Shown here one piece after another: positions 16,003 to 24,500 of a stretch of DNA of 27,061 bases. This stretch comes from Candidatus Hydrogenedens sp. Lineage in GTDB: Bacteria > Hydrogenedentota > Hydrogenedentia > Hydrogenedentales > Hydrogenedentaceae. How positions within the stretch are numbered: position 1 is the first letter of the stretch; every line of letters starts with the position of its first letter. The DNA lies in the NCBI GenBank assembly GCA_035361075.1, contig DAOSBX010000042.1, positions 1 to 27,061 of the forward strand, in the 5' to 3' direction. The notes under the pieces are model-generated. The model was given only the letters and a program-made list of their open reading frames with translations, did no database searches and had not been told where the DNA came from. The translations under genes and the position numbers were made by a program.

Positions 16003-18183
16003 CTAATTATTACCTTCCTTTCCAGGTTTATATGCTTTAGCAACATATTCCTTTAATTCTTCAAACTCCCAATGAACCGTTCTCATTTTTCGTTCTGCGA
16101 AAAGATATGCTTGGTCTGCATAGTGTGGTGAATTTTCATCTTGGGTGGCACTACCAAATTGATGTAAAGCCTGAGAATGAACTTTACCATCTTTATCCCA
16201 TATAACTAAAAGAATATAAGAGTCTCCAGCACGTCCTTCTAAATACTTACCTGTCCACTCTCCATAGACACAATAAAGCAGGTCAGGACCACCTCCTAAA
16301 CCAATGTTGACTTTTCCATGTATGAGTCGATTAATTTCTTTCCAAGGGACATCTACTTTCCCATATATTGAATAGAGCAATTTAATTTTTTCTCTAAATG
16401 TTTTGAATAAATCTGGAACAGGACGATTGAGTATCTCTGCACGAACCACAGGTTCTAATGTTAATATTGCAATACCAGCAGATAAATTATCAGGGTCTGC
16501 TTTCAGGTCCCAATTTTTTAAGAGTTCTATCGCCTGCTTTTCAATATCGGTTTCAGGATTAAATTCATTAAACAATTTTTCAATGTATTTTTTGGCTAAT
16601 GAATTTTTGGAATAGGTCCAGTCAAATTTATACTCGTAAAATTCCTCTTTTGTTATCGAATCGTCACTACCAAGAAGCTCTAATAATCGTAATGCACGGT
16701 TAGTCATATGTTCTGGAGGCTCAATTCCAAATGTTAAAGAATAGTTGGCAGGATTAGGATTATCATTACCAATAGTAGTTTGAAATGGGGTAGAATTGCA
16801 ATTTTGAATAAAACCTGATTGAGGATTTTTAACTTGAGGTAGTTTTTCAAAGGGTAAGTATTCAGTCCATAACGTTTCGGAAGTATCACCAGGGAGATAC
16901 CCTTTCCAATTATATTTCTCCGAGCGGATAGGTAAAAGGGCATTATATATATACCAGATATTTCCTTGATAATCCGCATAACCAATATTAAATGAAGGTA
17001 TCCCACGGATTTTCAATGCTTCCTCAAACTCGTTTATGTTTGTAGCTTTATTCATGCGATACCATTGCTCAACTTGTTTAATGTTTTTATATCCTGCATA
17101 ACGGAGGGCATATACCCCATGAGCTCGGCGGATTGCAGGTCCATAGTCACAGAAAAGTATTTCCCTCGGAATTTTTATAATATATTTATCAAAAATTTTT
17201 ACAGGAAAATAAACAACCTTTCTTTCAAAATTTTTCCATTGTCCATCCATACGATATTGACATGGATTCTCAGGATTAATTGTTAATTCGTAAACATCTA
17301 CAAGGTCTGGCATATTAACTGTATGAGCCCAACCTAAATACTGATTATGTCCATGGAGAATTATTGGTGCTCCTGGAAAAACTCCCCCTGTGATGTTCCA
17401 TCCCTCTTCACTTTTTAGTCGTGCCTCATACCATGCCACAGGACCTGTCCATGGTTGGTGAGAATTTACATCTAAAAAAGTAGAACCATCGGCTGTTCGT
17501 TTGGGACTCACTGCAAATGTATTAGAACCCAAGGGAAGGTCTTCGAAAATTTCTTTTAGTATTGTCGATTCATCATTTTTAGCTAACATTTTAGGTCGTT
17601 GTATTTCAGGTTTTTTACGTGATTTAAAAAGGGGCTCAATATAGCGATTCAGCCCAAAAAAGAGAGGTGCCTTTAATACAAAACCAGCCACAATATCTTT
17701 CCCTGTTGCTGGAAAAATATCCCAACATATAACTTTGTCAGGATGTAAACCTGCATAATGGTTAACCCCTTCCGCATACGCCTCACAAATGGCTCTTATT
17801 TCATCAGATAAGTCTGTTTCATATTGGCTATTTACGATATCCCATACGTTTAAAAATTCTAACATGTAATCAAAAATAAATCCATTGAATCCATTAACTA
17901 AACCGCTTTTACCACGAATCAAAATTTGACCATCTTGTACCGTTTTGAAGTCATCCTCACATTGAGCGTATGCCAGACCATAGGCAACATCAGTATCTTT
18001 TTTCCCGTAGATGTGTGGTACACCCCATTCATCACGATATATGGTTACATCATATTTCCCTTCTGGGGGTATTAGCTGTTCGATAGGTAATGGAGACGTT
18101 TTTTCAATTTTCTCACAACCTATCGATAAAATGAGTGAAAATAAAATAAGCACAAATAATGAAAGATAAAAATGTTTAGTCAT
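16003..18183 (-). CDS. penicillin acylase-family (S45) amidase, exported, probable lipoprotein
   Basis: This Ntn-hydrolase of the penicillin amidase family, which includes beta-lactam acylases and acyl-homoserine-lactone acylases, hydrolyses an amide bond after self-cleavage into alpha and beta chains. The N terminus is a hydrophobic signal ending LSIGC (Cys23). It resembles a lipobox, but Ser rather than Leu is at -3, so lipidation is likely and not certain. The alpha-chain block DEWGVPHIYG (51-60) and ADVAYGLAYAQ-like segment are present. The predicted autoprocessing nucleophile is Ser220 in LGSNTFAV, and TVNMPDLVDVY and the C-terminal LHQFG block follow. Length (726 aa) fits the family. 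AAGGG lies 7 bases before the ATG. The gene stands alone on the minus strand. The true substrate (beta-lactam, acyl-HSL or other amide) cannot be told from sequence. Confidence 0.9.
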   Translation of the reverse strand: MTKHFYLSLFVLILFSLILSIGCEKIEKTSPLPIEQLIPPEGKYDVTIYRDEWGVPHIYGKKDTDVAYGLAYAQCEDDFKTVQDGQILIRGKSGLVNGFNGFIFDYMLEFLNVWDIVNSQYETDLSDEIRAICEAYAEGVNHYAGLHPDKVICWDIFPATGKDIVAGFVLKAPLFFGLNRYIEPLFKSRKKPEIQRPKMLAKNDESTILKEIFEDLPLGSNTFAVSPKRTADGSTFLDVNSHQPWTGPVAWYEARLKSEEGWNITGGVFPGAPIILHGHNQYLGWAHTVNMPDLVDVYELTINPENPCQYRMDGQWKNFERKVVYFPVKIFDKYIIKIPREILFCDYGPAIRRAHGVYALRYAGYKNIKQVEQWYRMNKATNINEFEEALKIRGIPSFNIGYADYQGNIWYIYNALLPIRSEKYNWKGYLPGDTSETLWTEYLPFEKLPQVKNPQSGFIQNCNSTPFQTTIGNDNPNPANYSLTFGIEPPEHMTNRALRLLELLGSDDSITKEEFYEYKFDWTYSKNSLAKKYIEKLFNEFNPETDIEKQAIELLKNWDLKADPDNLSAGIAILTLEPVVRAEILNRPVPDLFKTFREKIKLLYSIYGKVDVPWKEINRLIHGKVNIGLGGGPDLLYCVYGEWTGKYLEGRAGDSYILLVIWDKDGKVHSQALHQFGSATQDENSPHYADQAYLFAERKMRTVHWEFEELKEYVAKAYKPGKEGNN

Positions 18184-18269
18184 AAATATCCCTTTTATTA
18201 AAGTTATTGTGATGCATTTAGTATGACAGAAGAAGCCAGAAATTAGTTTCAGAAGAGAATAAGAATAAA

Positions 18270-18923
18270 TTATTTAAGGGGGAGGAAAGGAAACAAAAGA
18301 GATAGTCTTTGACGTGTTGATAAAATGGCTCCATCGAAATTAGCATTTGTAATGATGGCTCCTTCAAGATGAGCGTCTTTTAAAAAGGCATTGGATAAAT
18401 TTGCTCCAGACAAATTTGATTCCCTTAAATCTGCCTGAGATAAATTTGCCATGAAAAAATCAGCTTCTCCTAAATATGCCTTTCTGAAATTACACCTGGT
18501 TAAATCGCAGTTTCTAAATTTAGCCCGATAAAGATGACTTTCTGAAAAATCAAATTGGTGCATGATTTTGTTAGAAAAATCTATTTCGTTGAGTATTGCA
18601 CATGAAAAGTTACTTCCGTCTAATAAAGAGTCAACTATCTTTACGTAGGTTAAATCTGCATGACTAAAATTTATATCTCTCAAATCACACTTAATAAACG
18701 ATACGGAATGAAGATAGGCTTTCCGAAAATTTGCCCTACGTAAATCAACTTCACTAAACACACAATGTCTTAAATCACACATTCTGAAATTGATACCCAC
18801 CAGATTCCTCTTTGAAAAATTTAATCCACTTAAATCAGGGGAAATTGCTGGGTCACTATCTCTCCATTGGTTCCAGATTTCAATTCCAGATTCAAGTATT
18901 TTTACATGCTCTTTATATGCCAT
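18270..18923 (-). CDS. pentapeptide-repeat protein
   Basis: This 217-residue protein consists almost entirely of A(D/N)LXX-type pentapeptides, beginning near residue 28 (PDLSGLNFSKRNL) and running to about 200 (AILSTRQRL). It should fold as a right-handed quadrilateral beta-helix. Repeats are rich in Cys at the outward positions (for example CDLRHCVF, CDLRDINF, CDLTRCNF), which is unusual. There is no signal peptide or membrane segment, so it is probably cytoplasmic. Family members include gyrase-protecting Qnr/MfpA proteins and many of unknown role. The sequence gives no evidence for Qnr function (no obvious loops A and B). It has a weak ribosome site and lies 86 bases upstream of the amidase gene. 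Confidence 0.9.
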   Translation of the reverse strand: MAYKEHVKILESGIEIWNQWRDSDPAISPDLSGLNFSKRNLVGINFRMCDLRHCVFSEVDLRRANFRKAYLHSVSFIKCDLRDINFSHADLTYVKIVDSLLDGSNFSCAILNEIDFSNKIMHQFDFSESHLYRAKFRNCDLTRCNFRKAYLGEADFFMANLSQADLRESNLSGANLSNAFLKDAHLEGAIITNANFDGAILSTRQRLSLLFPFLPLK

Positions 18924-18934
18924 AAGATAACAAC

Positions 18935-18950
18935 GTTAATTAGTATTAAC
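18935..18950. promoter_or_regulatory. inverted repeat upstream of the pentapeptide gene (operator-like)
   Basis: GTTAAT (18935-18940) and ATTAAC (18945-18950) around TAGT form a 16-base inverted repeat, 11 bases before the pentapeptide start codon. It also overlaps TTAGT/ACTAA (18940-18953). It may be an operator or a small hairpin. In such AT-rich DNA, chance is possible. Confidence 0.3.
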
Positions 18951-18961
18951 TAAACCTTTAA

Positions 18962-18990
18962 TATACATATTAATTATATTTATTCGTCAA
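18962..18990 (-). promoter_or_regulatory. candidate promoter for the pentapeptide gene
   Basis: Read on the minus strand: TTGACG (18985-18990), a 17-base spacer, then TGTATA (18962-18967). It lies about 40 bases before the pentapeptide start codon. The match is moderate and the region is AT-rich. Confidence 0.35.
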
Positions 18991-19058
18991 AAAGATTATA
19001 TATTAAACGTAGAATTGAAAATCAAAATGGAACACCAAATAAAGATAATAATGATAAA

Positions 19059-20168
19059 TTATGTTTTGCCGTCGGGAAGGATTGAAGCGGTAGTTATACG
19101 ATTAAATACATTGAGACAAGGACACGTTGTTTCTATTTGAAGGTGTTCCCCTGTAGTTACGGATTCCTGAATTTTTTCCATAATATCAACAACATGTCTG
19201 GCTAATTCACCATTCGCTAAAAATTGCCTCTTCTCTTGTATTGCAGTTGCCATATCACTTATGCCGATACCTCGCATATTAGTGAAAATGTCATAACATG
19301 TAGGTACTTCCTTCCACTCTTTCATATATTGATTATAATAGTAAGTAGTCCCAAAGAATTGGTTAGGGTCAGGTAAGGAGAGAGAGCCTTTTTCACCGTA
19401 AATTTCAACATAAGGCAAACGATGAGCCCATGTATCAAAACTAACAATAAGTGTACATATAATATTATTTTCAAAACAAAGTGTTGCATGAATATGGGTT
19501 GGTATTTCTACTATTACCTTTTCACCAAATTTTGGCATACTTGTAGTAAGTCGTGTATCAAAAGATTTTTTTCCAACAGCAAATACAGATTTTACAGGTC
19601 CAAGAAGATAAATGAGAACTGTGAGATAGTAAGGACCCATATCAAACAAAGGACCGCCTCCTTTTTGATAGTAAAATTCAGGAGAGGGATGCCATGATTC
19701 ATGACCATGGCAAAGCATAAAAGCAGTGGCTGAAAGAGGTTTACCAATCCAGCCATCATTGATTAGTTTCTTTGCTGTTTGCCAGCTTGCACCTAAAAAA
19801 GTGTCTGGAGCACATCCGACGAATAACGAGTTTTTGTTAGCAATTTCTAATAGAGTGGTTGCGTGTTCATTTGTTAGGGCAAGAGGTTTCTCGCTATACA
19901 CATGTTTTCCATGTTCTAATGCCTTTAATGAAACCTCAAAGTGAGATGACGGAATTGTTAAATTAATGATTAAATCAATGTTGTCAGAATCAAAAACGTC
20001 ATTTGTGTCATATACATTTAGATTGTATTGTTGTGCTTTCTCTTCGGCTTTTTCTCTAAGGATGTCCGAACATCCCATTAATTTTAAATTTGTAAAACGT
20101 AGTATATTCTTTATATAAACATCAGAAATATTGCCACAACCGACAATAGCACAATGGATAGGTTTCAT
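19059..20168 (-). CDS. Gfo/Idh/MocA-family NAD(P)-dependent oxidoreductase
   Basis: This 369-residue dehydrogenase of the glucose-fructose oxidoreductase/inositol dehydrogenase family acts on a sugar or cyclitol-type substrate that cannot be named here. The Rossmann fold starts at once with AIVGCGNISDVY (7-18). The conserved EKP motif is Glu93-Lys94-Pro95 (YSEKPLALT), with the catalytic-type Lys94. The C-terminal alpha/beta domain carries GGGPLFDMGPYYLTVLIYLLG (about residue 166 on) including the DMGPYY block that supplies the family's usual Asp/His-type residues. CAGGGA lies a few bases upstream of the ATG. It follows the PmtA-like gene by 24 bases, so the two probably form an operon. Confidence 0.9.
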   Translation of the reverse strand: MKPIHCAIVGCGNISDVYIKNILRFTNLKLMGCSDILREKAEEKAQQYNLNVYDTNDVFDSDNIDLIINLTIPSSHFEVSLKALEHGKHVYSEKPLALTNEHATTLLEIANKNSLFVGCAPDTFLGASWQTAKKLINDGWIGKPLSATAFMLCHGHESWHPSPEFYYQKGGGPLFDMGPYYLTVLIYLLGPVKSVFAVGKKSFDTRLTTSMPKFGEKVIVEIPTHIHATLCFENNIICTLIVSFDTWAHRLPYVEIYGEKGSLSLPDPNQFFGTTYYYNQYMKEWKEVPTCYDIFTNMRGIGISDMATAIQEKRQFLANGELARHVVDIMEKIQESVTTGEHLQIETTCPCLNVFNRITTASILPDGKT

Positions 20169-20192
20169 TTTTAGTCCCTGAAATGAAATGGT

Positions 20193-20774
20193 TTATTTTT
20201 CACAGATATAAACATGACAGGGAGGAAAGTTTTTTAAGATGATAGGTGAACGACTGCATTTATTGTTAAATTTTTTAGGTAGTTTACCTTTAAAAAACTT
20301 TTTACCAGAAGGAACCCAGGGACTAAAGAAATAAGCAAATGTTAAAAATGTCCCTTTTTCACGTAGACACACATAGGTCGCATTAAGTAATTTATTCTGG
20401 AGTTCATCTTCAAATCGTGTCCAGGGTAGGCCAGAAATGATAACGTCACAATAGTTATATCCTGCCTCATTTAAATATTTCATTGTATTCTCAGCAGAAT
20501 CCTGAACGACATGTACCTCGGGACATCGTTCCTTTGTCGCTTTCGCAAAAACTGGATTAATCTCCATCGCAAGGAAATAAGCAGATGGATTTTTCTTCTT
20601 TTGAATATATTCGGTAAAGACCCCTGTTCCAGGTCCAAACTCTACAATTACTTTTGCATCTTGTAAATTTGCCAGATCAGTAATACAATCTGCCAATGCA
20701 GGACTACTTGGAGCAATTGCACCTGTTGTTTTGTTCGCTCTAAAAATTTCACCCATAAAAGTCCAGAACGACAT
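20193..20774 (-). CDS. PmtA-like phospholipid N-methyltransferase (class I SAM methyltransferase)
   Basis: This 193-residue SAM methyltransferase resembles the bacterial PmtA group, which methylates phosphatidylethanolamine towards phosphatidylcholine at the membrane face. Motif I is VEFGPGTGVFTE (44-55). FRANKTTGAIAPSSPALA (11-28) matches the N-terminal block of that group. The middle motif ISGLPWTRF and the C-terminal YFFSPWVPSGKKFF region also fit. The rRNA dimethyladenosine transferase (KsgA) family is a relative, but the lengths and the FRANKTTGA block favour PmtA. GAGGAGG (20781-20787) lies 6 bases before the ATG, a strong site. It is the first gene of a probable two-gene unit with the oxidoreductase 24 bases downstream. 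Substrate is by analogy only. Confidence 0.75.
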   Translation of the reverse strand: MSFWTFMGEIFRANKTTGAIAPSSPALADCITDLANLQDAKVIVEFGPGTGVFTEYIQKKKNPSAYFLAMEINPVFAKATKERCPEVHVVQDSAENTMKYLNEAGYNYCDVIISGLPWTRFEDELQNKLLNATYVCLREKGTFLTFAYFFSPWVPSGKKFFKGKLPKKFNNKCSRSPIILKNFPPCHVYICEK

Positions 20775-20876
20775 TTTTTACCTCCTCATGAAATAAATTT
20801 TTATTATTGATACTTTATTATAATAGTTGACATGTCATTTATGGTAATGGATGGAATAAAAATAAAATAAATATTA

Positions 20877-20905
20877 TTGATTCATTTCCAAATTTATGCT
20901 ATAAT
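20877..20905 (+). promoter_or_regulatory. strong promoter for the small dockerin gene
   Basis: TTGATT at 20877-20882, a 17-base spacer ending in TGC (an extended -10), then the consensus TATAAT at 20900-20905. Transcription would begin near 20912, only about 11 bases before the ATG at 20923, so the leader is very short. Confidence 0.75.
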
Positions 20906-20922
20906 TATAAATAAAGGAAGAT

Positions 20923-21423
20923 ATGATTAAACTTAAAGTAAAAATAGTTGCTATTTTAATCATCGGGGGGTTGTTTGGGGGAACGTTTTTACATTCAGAA
21001 CACATCAATTTAGATATAAATAATGATGGGAAGGTAGATGTTTGTGATGTTCAACAGATGATTGCAGGGATTGTTTCATATAATATGACATCTATCCCCG
21101 ATATAAATGGTGATGGTAAAGTTGATATACAAGATTTGCAAATTCTTATAAAAAATCTGGGTAAGAAGCAGGAAAGAATAGTAAAAAATGAAATAGGATA
21201 TATCTCAATATCACAACGATTTATTAAAGATAACTCGAATTTCAAAAATATCAAAATGAAAACACCACAAAACAACAGTGGGGAAAGTCTTTCAAATGAT
21301 AATTGGAAAAGGGTGCTAATGGAAAAAGAAAAAATGGGGTATGAAATAGTATGTGGGCTTAACACTGAAGGAGCAAAATATTTTGCTTTTCATCTCGGTT
21401 CTTTATCCCCTCCGCAAATATAA
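20923..21423 (+). CDS. small secreted dockerin type I protein
   Basis: This 166-residue protein has a signal peptide (about 1-25: Lys-rich start, then ILIIGGLFGG) directly followed by a dockerin type I module with two calcium loops, DINNDGKVDVCD (31-42) and DINGDGKVDIQD (60-71), each followed by a helix (QQMIAGIV, LQILIKNL). Residues about 85-166 are hydrophilic and match no family I know. Dockerins bind cohesins in cellulosomes, but outside clostridia many are found on secreted proteins without a known scaffold, and no cohesin is visible in this window. AAAGGAAG (20913-20920) precedes the ATG, and a near-consensus promoter lies just upstream. It precedes a second calcium-binding secreted protein on the same strand, with 101 bases between them. 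Confidence 0.8.
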   Translation: MIKLKVKIVAILIIGGLFGGTFLHSEHINLDINNDGKVDVCDVQQMIAGIVSYNMTSIPDINGDGKVDIQDLQILIKNLGKKQERIVKNEIGYISISQRFIKDNSNFKNIKMKTPQNNSGESLSNDNWKRVLMEKEKMGYEIVCGLNTEGAKYFAFHLGSLSPPQI

Positions 21424-21510
21424 AAATTTGTATTATTTGATCTTTTAATTTTAGGAAATTTGTGATAAAATAAATATATGAACTTAAATTGATGAAAATA
21501 AAAATTAACA

Positions 21511-21516
21511 AAGGAG
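21511..21516 (+). promoter_or_regulatory. ribosome binding site fixing the EF-hand protein start
   Basis: AAGGAG lies 8 bases before the ATG at 21525. In-frame TTG (21489) and ATG (21492) codons upstream have no such site and would put 12 hydrophilic residues ahead of the signal peptide. Confidence 0.75.
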
Positions 21517-21524
21517 ATAAATAT

Positions 21525-24500
21525 ATGAACAAGATTACAACATTAACAATGATTGGGTTTATGATGGTACTATTGTCGCCATGGGCTCAAACAGCCACAA
21601 ACCCACCCTGTCCATTGCCAAATGACCCTAATGCCATACTAGATATCATCTGGCCTCTCGTTGATACTAATGGAGATGGAGGCTTATCACTGGATGAATT
21701 GTCAGCATTATATCCTGTTCCAGAACAGTATTTTACTATGTTTGATACTAACAGAGATGGCAAAGTAGACCGTCAAGAATTTCAGCCGATAATAGCATTG
21801 CTACAGGTATATTTACCTGCTGGAATTCTTTCATTAGTAGATACAAATGGAGACGCCTTAATTCAATATGAGGAAGTATCTGCTTATGTTTCATCAGACC
21901 AATTCAAAATGTTAGATAGAAATATGAATGGTGTTATCGATTGTGAAGATGTAGGAGAACCACCCATTGATATAGAAGGTGAAACATGGGAAGGCGAAAT
22001 TATCATAGAAGGAGAAATATGGGAAGGAGAAGTTATCCCACCTGAAACAAACCCCTGCGACTGGGTTGATTTAGCAATTAGTAGTTTTGACGAATTAGAC
22101 CAGAATAGTGATGGTGTAATTACAAAAGATGAATTGAATTTCCCTATCATCTTGATCTATCCGCCTATTGTTGATTTTGATGTACTATTTTCCGCATTTG
22201 ATTTAGATTCAAATGGTGAAATAACGATGGAAGAACTGAAAGCATGGGCAGAAGAATGTGGATATAATGGTGGAGGAGATAATGGCGAATGTCCTTTACC
22301 AACGACAGATATTCGCTCTATAATCGAAATATTTTTCCCATTGGTTGATTTAGACAATAATGGGCAAATAAGTAAAGAAGAGATTGAAAAAATACTAACC
22401 ATAATAAACAGATTTTTATCAGGTTACTCTCTTAATCTTACTGATAACTTAGACGAAATTTTTGCTATTGCTGATTTAAATAAAGATGGCGGATTAAGTA
22501 TAGAAGAGATTGTCTTCGAATTAACTTTATTAGCTCCACAGGTTGGTATTGACCCAAACAATGTTTTAAGTATGGTTGACAAGAATGGAAATCAAATGAT
22601 TGATTACGATGAGGTCTCACAATATCTTACAGAAGACCAATTTGCATCTATTGATTTTAATGCTAACGGTCTTATTGATTGTAACGATTTAAATACAGTT
22701 TTATATCTGTTAAATGGAGGTTGGGAAGGTTGGGAAGGTGAACCATCATTCGAAGGTGAAATACCTCTCGACCTATGTGCATTAGGACCTATTGCGTTAG
22801 AATATTTTGATATGCTCGATGCAAATAAGGATGGAAAAATAACAAGAGATGAACTTATTACAACGTTGACCGTTGTTTATCCTATTCCTGTTGACCCAGC
22901 CACAGTAGATATGTTATTTGCAGAATTTGATTTAGATGGGGATTCAGCTATTTCTCGTGAGGAAATACAGACCATTATTGACAGTTTATGCAATATAGTA
23001 ATTGAAGGTGAACCCTGGCCTATCGAGGGAGAAATTGATATTCCGACAGACCCGTGCTTGATTGCCCCCATCGTATTACAGAGTTTCGAATATATCGACC
23101 AGAATGGTGATGGTGCAATAACTCTTGATGAAGTAACAGGTCCTGTGATTATGATTTATCCATTACCTATTAACCAAGAGTTAATTGTTGAAATATTTAA
23201 GAAATTAGATTTGAATGCAGATGAAAGCATAACAAAAGATGAATTAAATGAGATTATAGCGAATTGTGACGAAATAATCCCGATTGAAGGTGAAATCTGG
23301 CCACCTATCGAAGGTGAAATCGAAATTCCGAGAGACCCATGTATTATTGCACCAATAGTTTTAAAATATTTCGAATATATTGACCAGAACGGTGATGGTG
23401 CAATAACTCTTGATGAAATAACAGGTCTTGTGAGTATAAATATTACGTTGCCTATTGACAGCTCTATTTTAACTGAGATCTTTACACAATTCGATTTAAA
23501 TGCTGATGGAAAGGTAGTCATAGAAGAAGTCAAGAAAATATTAGAAGATTGTAACATTGTCCCAGGTGGAGAAGGCGAAGTAGATATTCCAGATGTTTGG
23601 GACCCATGTAGATTAGCTCAATATTTGTTGAAACTATATGGAGAGATTGGTCAACAAGAAAGTGACCTTTCAATCGAAGATATTACAAATTTAATAAGTA
23701 CTGCCCTTCAAAGCCCTATTGATATGACATGGCTTACAAAAGCCATTATGTTGTTAGACTTAGATGCAAATGGAACACTAACAATGAATGAATTACAGTC
23801 TATCATTGATAAGTGTACCAATGCATGGCAAGGAGGTACTGGTGAAAATGGGACTGGCGGACCTGGTGGACCTGGTGGCGAGAATCAGCCAACAACACTA
23901 ATATTAGAACGTGCAACTACAAATAACAAACGTTATTGGCCTGGACAGTTAGTTACTGTAATATTGACAATTAGGAACCCACAAAGATTACGAATTTCTG
24001 CTTTGGGATTACAAGAGACACTCCCGACTGGGTGGGAGTTACAATCTATAATCGAAACAAGTGGGGCTTCAGTTGCTCCATCACAAGGTGCTACTGGAAC
24101 CCTTGAATTCGCATGGATGAATATACCACCATTCCCAGTAAAAGTTGCTTATACAGTATTAGTGCCAAACGATGCAGATGGAACTGCTGTATTTAGTGGA
24201 CAGGTTCTCTATAGAACTCCCGATAGTGAAGAGTTAAGGTCACCTGTCTGTGAAACAGTGTTATTAAAAGGTTGGGCTCCAGAACAAGCACATTCTGCAG
24301 ACTCAAATCGAGATTGGGCCATTTCCTTAACAGAAATGTTACGAGTTATACAGATGTTTAATTCTGGTGGTTATGGATGTGATGAAACCTCTGAAGATGG
24401 ATTTATGCCAGGTGAAGGAAAACACAGAAATTGTAGACCACATACAGCGGATTATCGTATTCAGGATTGGAAAATTGACCTCTCTGAACTATTACGACAA

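Noticed and set aside
21975..23590. Repeated EGE-coding stretches as a CRISPR-like or tandem DNA repeat array
   Set aside because: The repeats are codon-level linkers between EF-hand modules in one open frame, of uneven spacing and sequence, with no unique spacers of fixed length.
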